Shown here piece by piece: positions 18,526 through 26,764 of a stretch of DNA of 64,000 bases. The stretch's first letter is position 1; the number at the start of each line of letters is the position of its first letter. The notes beneath the pieces are model-generated. The model did no database searches, was not told the origin of the DNA, and saw only the letters and a program-made list of their open reading frames with translations. The position numbers and the translations under genes are program-made. The stretch is from JBBIRW01 sp037441565 (GTDB lineage: Bacteria > Desulfobacterota > JBBIRW01): contig JBBIRW010000001.1 in the NCBI GenBank assembly GCA_037441565.1, forward strand, positions 302,375-366,374, in the 5' to 3' direction.

Positions 18526-19536
18526 ATGATCATGCAATATGGAAGGATTAATTACTATATTCTGATCATAATTGCAGCAACTGTTCTTGCATTTCCATTA
18601 TTCAATTCAAATGAATACATTATCAGTGTTATGAACTTCATGGGTATAAATATTATGATAGTCCTCGGTCTCAATCTTTTAATGGGATATGCAGGACAGA
18701 TCTCCCTTGGTCATGCAGGATTCTTTGGAATGGGAGCATACATATCAGGGATACTCACAGCGAAGTATTCAATAAATCCATGGATTGCGCTTATAATTGC
18801 TGTTTTGTTAACTTCTATTCTCGCCCTTACTGTTGCACATCCAACTTTAAGGTTAAAAGGTTACTACCTTGCAATGGCGACACTTGGGTTTGGCATGATC
18901 CTCAGCATAATTTTTGTTCAGCTTGATGAATTAACAGGTGGGGCATCCGGTTTAGTGGGAATCCCTTATCTATCAATTTTTGGATTCAACCTTTCAACGA
19001 GCCTCAGGATGTATTATCTTATCTGGGTCACCCTTTTTGTGCTGACAGTGCTTTCTATAAATCTTGTGGAATCTAAGATCGGAAGAGCTCTTCGTGCAAT
19101 ACATACTGGTGAAGTTGCAGCGATGGTTCTTGGCGTTGAAACCCATAAACTTAAAATAAAAGTTTTTATCTTGAGTGCGATATTTGCATCATTAGCTGGA
19201 AGCTATTATGCACATTTTGTTAATTTCATAAGTCCTAGCAGCTTTGACTTCCATTATTCAATACTATTTATCACAATGGTTATTCTGGGAGGTATGGGAA
19301 GCATATGGGGTTCATATTTCGGGGGATCATTGTTATCCATCCTTCCTGAGGTTCTTCATTCAATAGAGGATTATAACATAATTATATACGGCTTTCTTCT
19401 GATTATTATAATGTTCTTTCTCCCAAAAGGTGTTATCCCAACATTGAGTGAATATATTTCAAACATGCCGGAAAGAAAAGGAAGTATAATTGGTAAATTA
19501 ATTAGCACTTATATGTATCCTCAAAAAGGAAAATAA
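18526..19536 (+). CDS. Branched-chain amino acid-type ABC transporter permease (LivM)
   Basis: A 336-residue inner-membrane permease with about nine hydrophobic segments. YAGQISLGHAGFFGMGAYISG and the late GGMGSIWGSYFGGSLLSILPEVL are the LivM signatures, and GRALRAIHTGEVAAMVLGV is the coupling loop for the ATPases. The ATG at 18526 directly follows the LivH stop; an ATG two codons later is an alternative. It overlaps the next start by 1 nt (TAATG). Confidence 0.9.
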   Translation: MIMQYGRINYYILIIIAATVLAFPLFNSNEYIISVMNFMGINIMIVLGLNLLMGYAGQISLGHAGFFGMGAYISGILTAKYSINPWIALIIAVLLTSILALTVAHPTLRLKGYYLAMATLGFGMILSIIFVQLDELTGGASGLVGIPYLSIFGFNLSTSLRMYYLIWVTLFVLTVLSINLVESKIGRALRAIHTGEVAAMVLGVETHKLKIKVFILSAIFASLAGSYYAHFVNFISPSSFDFHYSILFITMVILGGMGSIWGSYFGGSLLSILPEVLHSIEDYNIIIYGFLLIIIMFFLPKGVIPTLSEYISNMPERKGSIIGKLISTYMYPQKGK

Positions 19537-20309
19537 TGGGGGAAAAAAAGATAATCCTTCATGCAGAAAATATAAGAATGGAATTTGGTGGTTTGCTTGC
19601 ATTGAAGGATGTAAATATCGATATATACGATGGGGAGCTTATCTCCCTTATCGGACCGAATGGAGCCGGAAAGACCACATTCCTGAATATAGTATCAGGA
19701 ATCTATAAACCGGTCAGGGGAAGGATTATCTTTGAAGGAGAGGAGATTACAGGTAATCCTCCTGATGAGATAGCATACAGGAGGATCACGAGAACATTTC
19801 AAACACCTCAGCTTTTCACCAATATGACTGTAATTGAAAATATTATGGTGGGCTATCATACTAAGATTAAAAGAGGTATGTTAGGGTGCATTTTTACATT
19901 TCCCTGGACGAGAAGCGAGGAAAAATGGATCCGGGAGAGGAGTGCAGAGTTTCTGGAATTTATAGGCCTTGCTGATAAAGCTCATCGATCGGTAACAGCG
20001 CTGCCTTATGGGGATAGAAAAAAGCTCGAACTTGCAAGGGCGCTTGCACTTGAACCGAAGTTACTCCTGCTTGATGAACCTACAGCCGGTCTTAATATGG
20101 ATGAGAAGGAATCAATTATAAAGCTGATTTCCCTTATGAGGGATAAGGGGCTGACCATTCTCATCATAGAGCATGATATGAATGTTGTAATGAAGATCTC
20201 TGAAAGGGTTATTGTTCTCAATTATGGAGAGAAGATATTCGAGGGCAAGCCTGAGGACGCTGGAAAAGATCCCATGGTAATCTCAGCATATCTTGGAGAG
20301 GAATCGTGA
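19536..20309 (+). CDS. Branched-chain amino acid-type ABC transporter ATPase (LivG)
   Basis: A 257-residue ATP-binding subunit. Walker A is GPNGAGKTT (about residues 43-51), the Q-loop is TFQTPQLF, Walker B is LLLLDEPTAGLN and the H-loop is IEHDMNVV. The ABC signature is modified to LPYGDRKKLELARAL, as in LivG proteins generally. The C-terminus (GEKIFEGKPEDAGKDPMVISAYLGEE) is the usual LivG tail. It overlaps the following gene by 4 nt (GTGA). Confidence 0.93.
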   Translation: MGEKKIILHAENIRMEFGGLLALKDVNIDIYDGELISLIGPNGAGKTTFLNIVSGIYKPVRGRIIFEGEEITGNPPDEIAYRRITRTFQTPQLFTNMTVIENIMVGYHTKIKRGMLGCIFTFPWTRSEEKWIRERSAEFLEFIGLADKAHRSVTALPYGDRKKLELARALALEPKLLLLDEPTAGLNMDEKESIIKLISLMRDKGLTILIIEHDMNVVMKISERVIVLNYGEKIFEGKPEDAGKDPMVISAYLGEES

Positions 20310-22819
20310 GTATTCTTAAACTGAATGGAGTAAGCACATATTATGGCGAAATAGAGGCCATAAAGGAGATAGACCTCCAAGTTGACGAGGGGGAGATTGT
20401 AGCAGTTATAGGGGCAAATGGTGCTGGCAAAACAACACTTATAAATACAATCTCGGGTCTTATCAGGGCCGCGAAAGGGAAGATCATCTTCATGGGTCAG
20501 GAGATACAGGATAAAAGTCCCGACAGGATCGTTGAGCTTGGTATAATTCATGTCCCAGAAGGCAGACAGATATTCTGCAATATGACAGTGATGGAAAACC
20601 TTGAACTGGGTGCTTATTTGAGATTGAAAAAGAGAAAAAATACAGAAGTAAAGGCAGATATAGATTATGTGATGAATCTCTTTCCTATATTAAGAGAGAG
20701 ACACAAACAGATTGCAGGGACTCTTTCCGGTGGAGAACAGCAGATGCTTGCACTCGCAAGGGCATTGATGGCAAGACCAAAACTTCTATTAATGGATGAA
20801 CCATCAATGGGTCTATCGCCGCTGATTGTAAGGGAGTTATTTGATATAATTAAGAAACTTTCAATGGAGGGTAAAACTATACTTCTTGTTGAACAGAATG
20901 CAAATCTTGCCCTGAGTATTTCAAAAAGGGCATATGTAATGGAAACAGGAAGGATTGTTATGCAGGGAAATTCTGACGAAATTTTTGATAGGGAGAAATT
21001 GAAAAGGGCATATATGGGATACAAAATTTCCGATTATAAAGTAGAAAAACCAAAGATTATACTTTCTGGTAACGAGGCAATTGCAAGAGGAGCTTATGAG
21101 GCTGGTGTAAAGGTAGCAACAGCCTATCCAGGAACTCCAAGCACAGAGATTCTTGAGGCTCTTACAAAATATAAAGATGTTTACTGTGAATGGTCTCCAA
21201 ATGAAAAGGTTGCCCTCGAAGTTGCAATAGGTTCTTCCATCGCGGGGGCAAGATCACTTGTTTCAATGAAACATGTCGGACTTAATGTTGCCTCTGATCC
21301 GCTTTTTACACTCTCATATACAGGGATAAAGGGTGGTCTTGTAATAGTTACAGCGGATGATCCTAGCCTTTATAGTTCGCAGAATGAACAGGATAATAGG
21401 AACTATGCAAAGTTTGCAAAGATACCCATGCTTGAGCCATCTGATAGCATGGAAGCGAAGGAATTTGTTAAGATGGCATTTGAAATAAGTGAGCAATTCG
21501 ATACGCCTGTGTTATTAAGGACAACAACAAGGATTTCACATTCAAAAGGGATAGTAACACTTGAGGATAGAGAAGAGGTGGATTCAAAAATTGAACCTGA
21601 AAAAAATATTCCAAAATATGTAATGATGCCTGCATTTGCAAGATTAAGACATCCAATTGTTGAGGATAGAATAAGGAAGCTTTCAACTGCCGCTGAGACA
21701 ATGTCAATTAACCGTATTGAATGGGGAAACAGAAAAATCGGTATTATAACAAGTGGTATCTGTTACAATCATGCAAAAGAGGTATTTCCTGATGCATCAT
21801 ATCTTAAACTTGGGATGGTTTATCCAATTCCACATAATCTGATCCGAAAATTTGCATCAGAAGTTGAAAAGATTCTGGTGATTGAGGAGCTCGATCCATT
21901 TTTAGAGGAACAGATAAAAGAAATGGGTATAACTGTTGTAGGCAAGGATATTTTACCGATGTGTGGTGAATATACACCTGACATATTGCGAAAATCCTTT
22001 GGTCTAATATCAAATGATATTGATAAGTCAATAATTCCTGAACCGAACTTAAATATACCGGTAAGACACCCATCGCTATGTCCTGGTTGTTCACACAGGG
22101 CTATTTTTACAGCACTGCGAAAACTTAAAGTGTTTGTATCGGGTGATATTGGTTGTTATACACTTGCAGCTCTTTCTCCCATTGAAGCCCTCCATAGTTG
22201 TATATGTATGGGTGCAAGCATAGGCATGGCACATGGAATAGAAAAGGCCATGGGAAAAGATGCAAAGGGTAAAGTCGTTGCTGTTATTGGAGATTCAACA
22301 TTTTTCCACTCTGGTATAACGTCACTTATAGATATAGCATACAATAAAGGGAATTCAACAATCATTATCCTTGATAATAGAACAACTGCCATGACAGGAG
22401 GACAGGCACATCCCGGCACAGGAAAAACAGCAAAGAATGAGGAAACAATCAGGATTGATATAGAGGCGATTGTCAGGGCTGTGGGGATAAAAAGAGTAAG
22501 TAAGATAAATAGCTACAATATATCGGAGGCGGAAGAAATAATCAAAAGGGAAATAAATATAGACGAGCCCTCTGTAATTATTGTTGAGATGCCCTGTGTG
22601 CTTGTTGAAAATATCTGGTTTGAAAAAATGACGGTAATAAAAGAAAAATGTACGGGATGCGGTGTATGTCTAAAGGCCGGATGCATTGCAATGGAATTTA
22701 AAACTGATGTGGATGGTAAAAAATATGTAAGCATTGATCCTGATCTTTGCAGGGGATGCACGGTATGTCAGCAGTTATGTAAATTTGGGGCAATTGAAAT
22801 ATGCGTGCAGACACACTAA
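20306..22819 (+). CDS. Fused LivF ABC ATPase - indolepyruvate:ferredoxin oxidoreductase alpha subunit
   Basis: One uninterrupted 837-residue frame. Residues 1 to about 236 are a full LivF ATPase (Walker A GANGAGKTT, signature LSGGEQQMLALARAL, Walker B LLLMDEPSMGLSP). From about 249 (ILSGNEAIARGAYEAGV) to the end it is a complete IorA: pyrimidine domain (AYPGTPSTEILEAL), TPP domain (CPGCSHRAIFTALRKL, GDIGCYTLA) and a C-terminal ferredoxin domain (CTGCGVC and CRGCTVC...C). IorA oxidises aryl-2-oxoacids to acyl-CoA with ferredoxin as acceptor. The junction has no stop and no obvious internal start. The GTG start overlaps livG by 4 nt. It could be a true fusion or a lost stop codon. Confidence 0.85.
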   Translation: MSILKLNGVSTYYGEIEAIKEIDLQVDEGEIVAVIGANGAGKTTLINTISGLIRAAKGKIIFMGQEIQDKSPDRIVELGIIHVPEGRQIFCNMTVMENLELGAYLRLKKRKNTEVKADIDYVMNLFPILRERHKQIAGTLSGGEQQMLALARALMARPKLLLMDEPSMGLSPLIVRELFDIIKKLSMEGKTILLVEQNANLALSISKRAYVMETGRIVMQGNSDEIFDREKLKRAYMGYKISDYKVEKPKIILSGNEAIARGAYEAGVKVATAYPGTPSTEILEALTKYKDVYCEWSPNEKVALEVAIGSSIAGARSLVSMKHVGLNVASDPLFTLSYTGIKGGLVIVTADDPSLYSSQNEQDNRNYAKFAKIPMLEPSDSMEAKEFVKMAFEISEQFDTPVLLRTTTRISHSKGIVTLEDREEVDSKIEPEKNIPKYVMMPAFARLRHPIVEDRIRKLSTAAETMSINRIEWGNRKIGIITSGICYNHAKEVFPDASYLKLGMVYPIPHNLIRKFASEVEKILVIEELDPFLEEQIKEMGITVVGKDILPMCGEYTPDILRKSFGLISNDIDKSIIPEPNLNIPVRHPSLCPGCSHRAIFTALRKLKVFVSGDIGCYTLAALSPIEALHSCICMGASIGMAHGIEKAMGKDAKGKVVAVIGDSTFFHSGITSLIDIAYNKGNSTIIILDNRTTAMTGGQAHPGTGKTAKNEETIRIDIEAIVRAVGIKRVSKINSYNISEAEEIIKREINIDEPSVIIVEMPCVLVENIWFEKMTVIKEKCTGCGVCLKAGCIAMEFKTDVDGKKYVSIDPDLCRGCTVCQQLCKFGAIEICVQTH

Positions 22820-23394
22820 TGAATCAGATGGGTATCATCATAACTGGTGTTGGTGGACAGGGTATAATACTGTGCAGCGATATTATAGCTGAAGCAGCGA
22901 TAATATCCGGTTATGATGTCAAGCAAGCAGAAGTACACGGAATGTCACAGAGGGGGGGAAGTGTTATATCACATGTTAAATTTGGGAATAAGGTTTTTTC
23001 CCCGCTGGTTGAAAGGGGTTTTTGTGATCTTATAATTGCTCTTGAAGAATTGGAAGGCCTCCGATATCTGAGCTATTTAAAGAAGAATGGAAAAATTATT
23101 GTCAACAGGATGAAAATCAATCCGCTTTCTGTCCTTGCTGGAAAGGAAAAATATCCGGAAAATATCGATGAAATACTTTCTTTATCTGGAGCGATATTTG
23201 TAGATGGAATCAAGATAGCCCAACAGGCAGGAAATTCCAGGGCAGTAAATTTAGTTCTACTTGGAGCTGCATCCAATTATATACCTTTCGATGAAAATGC
23301 ATGGATAAAGACAATAGAAAAGAGGATCCCTGAAAGATATAAAGAGGTGAATATACTGGCTTTTAAAATGGGAAAAAATCAATTGAGGTATTAA
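22819..23394 (+). CDS. iorB: Indolepyruvate:ferredoxin oxidoreductase beta subunit
   Basis: About 191 residues of the gamma-type domain partner of IorA. It begins with the typical IIITGVGGQGIILCSDI, followed by QAEVHGMSQRGGSVISHVKFG, both diagnostic for the family. With the IorA half of the preceding protein it forms the 2-oxoacid oxidoreductase. The ATG at 22819 overlaps the upstream stop by 1 nt (TAATG) and gives the standard N-terminus; an in-frame ATG at 22801 would add six residues. It has no ferredoxin domain of its own. Confidence 0.92.
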   Translation: MNQMGIIITGVGGQGIILCSDIIAEAAIISGYDVKQAEVHGMSQRGGSVISHVKFGNKVFSPLVERGFCDLIIALEELEGLRYLSYLKKNGKIIVNRMKINPLSVLAGKEKYPENIDEILSLSGAIFVDGIKIAQQAGNSRAVNLVLLGAASNYIPFDENAWIKTIEKRIPERYKEVNILAFKMGKNQLRY

Positions 23395-23397
23395 AAA

Positions 23398-25524
23398 TTG
23401 AGGATTTCAGATATAATTAACAATATAAGCACCAAAAAGGTTCCCTTTCTAAATACAGACTCTCCGATAAATCAGGCTGTAAAATTATTTGATGATCCTG
23501 ATATAAGTGTTATACCTATCTTAAATACTGCTGGACAGGTTGTTGGTATTATTGAGAGGGATTCCTTTTTCAAAAAGATTTCTGAGAAAAATCAGCTGGA
23601 AACAAATAGGGTAGGAGATAAGGTAAGAGATTTTATGGAAACTGAATTTCTCTGTGTTAACGACAACTGGTCTGTTTATGATATATTGAATGCTTTTCTT
23701 AAGTGGAAAAAATATATGATCTATATAAATTCCGATGGAATTCCTTCGATGATTATTAACGAAGATGACTTACTTTCTATTGCACTTCACTCAATTAATC
23801 ATATATATGAAGAATTCTCACTTGTTATAAATTCTGCATACAGCGGAATAGTGGCGATAAATGAGAAAGGAACCATCAGAATATTTAACAAAGCCGCAGA
23901 AAGAATCCTTGGTAAAACCTCCGATGAGGTTATAGGAAAGAATATTTTAAATGTAGTTCCAAATACACGTCTACTCGATGTGATAAAAACAGGAAAGCCC
24001 GAGATAAATCAAAAATTCTATTATGAAAATAAGATTCTTATAACAAACAGGACCCCAATAATGAGAGGAGGAAAACCTGTTGGAGCTGTTGCTGTTTTTC
24101 AGGATATAACCGATCTGGAAAAGTTGATGGAAGAGCTTGGAACGACGAAGAGATATCTGAGCACGCTTCAGACAATTCTGGATACATCATTTTATGGAAT
24201 AGCGGTTGTTAATCGTGATGGCATTATCACCATGGTTAACAGGGCAACGGAAGAATTTCTTGGAATGGATAGAAGTGAAATGATAGGCAAACATGTAACA
24301 GAGGTTATTGAAAATACAAGACTTCACATTGTTGCAAAAACCGGTAAGCCGGAGGTGGGATGGGTACAGAGAGTTAAAGGCAGAGATATAATTGCAGAGC
24401 GAATACCCATAATTGAAGACGGACAGGTTGTTGGCGCAATTGGAAAAATTATCTTTAAAGACATTTCAGAGCTTGAAGCATTGATGAAACAGGTAGAGCT
24501 CCTTGAAAACAAGGTTGCATATTATGAAAAGGAGCTTGATGCTGTAAGGTCCGTAAAATACTCATTCAGCTCCATAATCGGAAAGAGCAACCAGATACAG
24601 GAATTGAAAAAGCTGGCCCTTAAGTACGCAAGAACAGATGCCAATATATTGCTCATCGGTGAAAGCGGGACCGGGAAGGATCTATTTGCACAGGCAATCC
24701 ACAATGCAAGCCCAAGATGCGGAAATAAGTTCATTCATGTAAACTGTGCTGCAATACCGAGGGAATTACTTGAATCAGAACTCTTTGGTTATGAAAAAGG
24801 GGCATTTACAGGTGCATTGAAGGAGGGGAAACCTGGTAAATTCGAACTAGCAAATGGTGGAACCATCTTCCTCGATGAAATTGGTGATATGCCTCTTGAA
24901 ATGCAGGCAAAGCTCCTCAAGGTTATCGAAACAAAAGAGGTTGAAAGAGTGGGTAGCACAAAAAGTATAAAAGTAGACATAAGGATTATTTCGGCTACGA
25001 ACAAGGATGTAAGAAGGCTTATAGAGGAGGGGAGGTTTCGCGAAGATCTCTTTTACAGGCTAAATGTTATCTCCTTACTTTTGCCACCGCTGAGGGAGAG
25101 GAGAGAAGATATCGATCCATTAATTGATCACTTTCTCAGGGAAATCTGTGAAAAGTATGGAAAGAATCTAATCGAAATAGATGAAAAGGTCAGGAATATC
25201 TTTATGAAATATCATTGGCCCGGAAATGTAAGAGAACTCATGAATGTCCTTGAAAGGATGATCATTTCAACGGATAAAAAGATTCTCACAACTGAAGACG
25301 TTCCAAACTATATTAGAAATGAATTGACTGATGAAAGACAGGAAAAGGTTGCTGGCCTATCGGAGGCCATTGCTGAGGCTGAGAAGAAAACAATAATAAT
25401 GGCACTCAGAGCTGTCAATGGTAACCGGGTCAAGGCTGCAAAGCTTCTGGGAATTCCGCGCTCAACACTTTATGCCAAGCTTAAAAAATATAATATAGGG
25501 AATAAGAGGGTATCAAATCTATAG
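23398..25524 (+). CDS. Sigma-54-dependent activator with CBS pair and two PAS domains
   Basis: A 708-residue regulator. Residues 1-130 form a CBS-domain pair (VPILNTAGQVVGIIERD is the first core), 139-250 and 254-365 are PAS domains (GIVAINEKGTIRIFNKAAERILG; GIAVVNRDGIITMVNRATEEFLG), and 387-620 is the AAA+ domain with Walker A GESGTGKD (about 421-428) and the sigma-54-contact loop GAFTGA (about 468-473). A Fis-type HTH (about 674-702, NRVKAAKLLGIPRSTLYAKL) ends it. It starts at a TTG with GAGG 9 nt upstream, 3 nt after iorB. It probably activates the promoter at 8989, perhaps also 25721, sensing an adenine nucleotide or CoA-type ligand via CBS and a pathway compound via PAS; that part is inference. 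Confidence 0.9.
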   Translation: MRISDIINNISTKKVPFLNTDSPINQAVKLFDDPDISVIPILNTAGQVVGIIERDSFFKKISEKNQLETNRVGDKVRDFMETEFLCVNDNWSVYDILNAFLKWKKYMIYINSDGIPSMIINEDDLLSIALHSINHIYEEFSLVINSAYSGIVAINEKGTIRIFNKAAERILGKTSDEVIGKNILNVVPNTRLLDVIKTGKPEINQKFYYENKILITNRTPIMRGGKPVGAVAVFQDITDLEKLMEELGTTKRYLSTLQTILDTSFYGIAVVNRDGIITMVNRATEEFLGMDRSEMIGKHVTEVIENTRLHIVAKTGKPEVGWVQRVKGRDIIAERIPIIEDGQVVGAIGKIIFKDISELEALMKQVELLENKVAYYEKELDAVRSVKYSFSSIIGKSNQIQELKKLALKYARTDANILLIGESGTGKDLFAQAIHNASPRCGNKFIHVNCAAIPRELLESELFGYEKGAFTGALKEGKPGKFELANGGTIFLDEIGDMPLEMQAKLLKVIETKEVERVGSTKSIKVDIRIISATNKDVRRLIEEGRFREDLFYRLNVISLLLPPLRERREDIDPLIDHFLREICEKYGKNLIEIDEKVRNIFMKYHWPGNVRELMNVLERMIISTDKKILTTEDVPNYIRNELTDERQEKVAGLSEAIAEAEKKTIIMALRAVNGNRVKAAKLLGIPRSTLYAKLKKYNIGNKRVSNL

Positions 25525-25553
25525 TTTTGGAGTCTAATATTTTGGACAAAACT
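25523..25553 (+). promoter_or_regulatory. Hairpin and possible activator site in the 25525-25783 gap
   Basis: Directly at the regulator stop codon, AGTTTT (25523-25528) pairs with AAAACT (25548-25553) and encloses the imperfect palindrome GTCTAATATTTTGGAC (25532-25547). The site contains, on the other strand, the word GTCCAAAAT that also occurs at 8801. It could be an enhancer site about 175 bp upstream of the next sigma-54 promoter, a weak transcription-stopping hairpin, or both. The rest of the 259-bp gap up to the promoter shows no gene. Confidence 0.3.
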
Positions 25554-25720
25554 TCTGCTGAAATTCCCAGGAAAGTAGGCGCTATATCTAATCTGTCCAG
25601 ATTTATATACTTTTTAAAAGTCAACCCCTCCATAGATGACGAAGCATGAAGGATCCCTCTGTAAATAGTTGAAATAAAAAAGAAATTTGAAATATTATTT
25701 TAAGTCTTATGTCCATATGA

Positions 25721-25736
25721 TGGCATATAATTTGCT
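25721..25736 (+). promoter_or_regulatory. Sigma-54 (-24/-12) promoter of the second catabolic cluster
   Basis: TGGCAT-ATAAT-TTGCT keeps the invariant GG (25722-25723) and GC (25734-25735) 12 nt apart and is nearly the same sequence as the promoter at 8989. Transcription would start near 25747, 37 nt before the ATG at 25784, leaving room for the RBS AAGGAG at 25768-25773. Confidence 0.8.
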
Positions 25737-25783
25737 TAAATTAATTTTGTGATACAATGTTTTAAAAAAGGAGTATAACCCAT

Positions 25784-26752
25784 ATGAAATTTGCAATTGT
25801 TGGGGCAGGGGCATTGGGGGGCACATTTGGTGCACTCCTTACTATGGCTGGCTCCGATGTGTGGCTTCTCGAAATAGATAAAAATAGGGTTGGTTTAATA
25901 AAAAGGGAAGGGCTGTGGATTCTCCGGGAAGGAGATGAAAAAGAACAAAATGTAAAGATTAGAATAACAAGCAATCCAGAAGAGATCGGAAAGGTAGATC
26001 TCATTCAGATATGTGTCAAGTCATACCATACTGAATCAGCCGTAAGGAGTTCGTTGCTAATGGCAAGTGAGAATACATACTTCCTTTCGGTTCAAAATGG
26101 TATAGGAAATCTTGAAATCATTTCGCAATATGCTGCTAAGGAAAGGGTAATAGGAGGGGTAACCGCGCATAGCGCAATGATGCTTGGACCCAACAGGATA
26201 AAATATGTGGGGGGTTACGGGAATCTTGTTATTGGAATGTACTCAGGATTAATCGACCCATTCCTTTTCAAAATTGGAGCTGCTTTCGATAAAGCAGGCA
26301 TAAAAACAGAAATAGTAAATGACATAATGCCATTTATATGGAGAAAGCTTCTGGCTAATGCAGCGGTAAATGCAATTGCAGCAATTGTAGATATGACAGG
26401 GAGTGAGCTTTACAGCAATCCTTATACCATGGAACTTATTAGACAGATTGCTATGGAAACAGCAAATGTTGCAAAGGCAAAAAACATCTGGTTCTCAGAG
26501 CTTGAGAAACCGGTTGAATATGTCGAGAAGGCCCTAATCGGTGTGAAGGATAATAAGGTATCAATGCTACAGGACTTTCTTGCTGGAAGAAGAACGGAGA
26601 TAGATTTTATAAATTATGCAGTTGTAAAAGAGGCTGAAAAACTTGCAATAGATGTTCCATTCAATAAAATTGTTACATATATTATAAAGGCTATTGAATG
26701 TAAGAGATTCGGGATTGATTTTGATGAAGAAAAACAGAAAAAAACTGCATAA
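25784..26752 (+). CDS. 2-dehydropantoate 2-reductase family protein
   Basis: A 322-residue NADPH-dependent reductase of the ketopantoate reductase (PanE/ApbA) family. The dinucleotide motif GAGALGGTFGALL opens the protein, the lysine-bearing CVKSYHTESAV segment is the catalytic Lys region, and RKLLANAAVNAIAA is the C-terminal hallmark helix. Being first in a sigma-54-driven catabolic operon, it may reduce a 2-keto acid intermediate rather than serve pantothenate synthesis; many PanE-family paralogues have such roles. That reassignment is inference from context only. Confidence 0.8.
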   Translation: MKFAIVGAGALGGTFGALLTMAGSDVWLLEIDKNRVGLIKREGLWILREGDEKEQNVKIRITSNPEEIGKVDLIQICVKSYHTESAVRSSLLMASENTYFLSVQNGIGNLEIISQYAAKERVIGGVTAHSAMMLGPNRIKYVGGYGNLVIGMYSGLIDPFLFKIGAAFDKAGIKTEIVNDIMPFIWRKLLANAAVNAIAAIVDMTGSELYSNPYTMELIRQIAMETANVAKAKNIWFSELEKPVEYVEKALIGVKDNKVSMLQDFLAGRRTEIDFINYAVVKEAEKLAIDVPFNKIVTYIIKAIECKRFGIDFDEEKQKKTA

Positions 26753-26764
26753 AATGGTTAATAT

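Noticed and set aside
25554..25720. Possible small gene in the 259-bp gap after the regulator
   Set aside because: Only frames of about ten codons were found and none has an RBS; the gap is better explained by promoter and binding sites.
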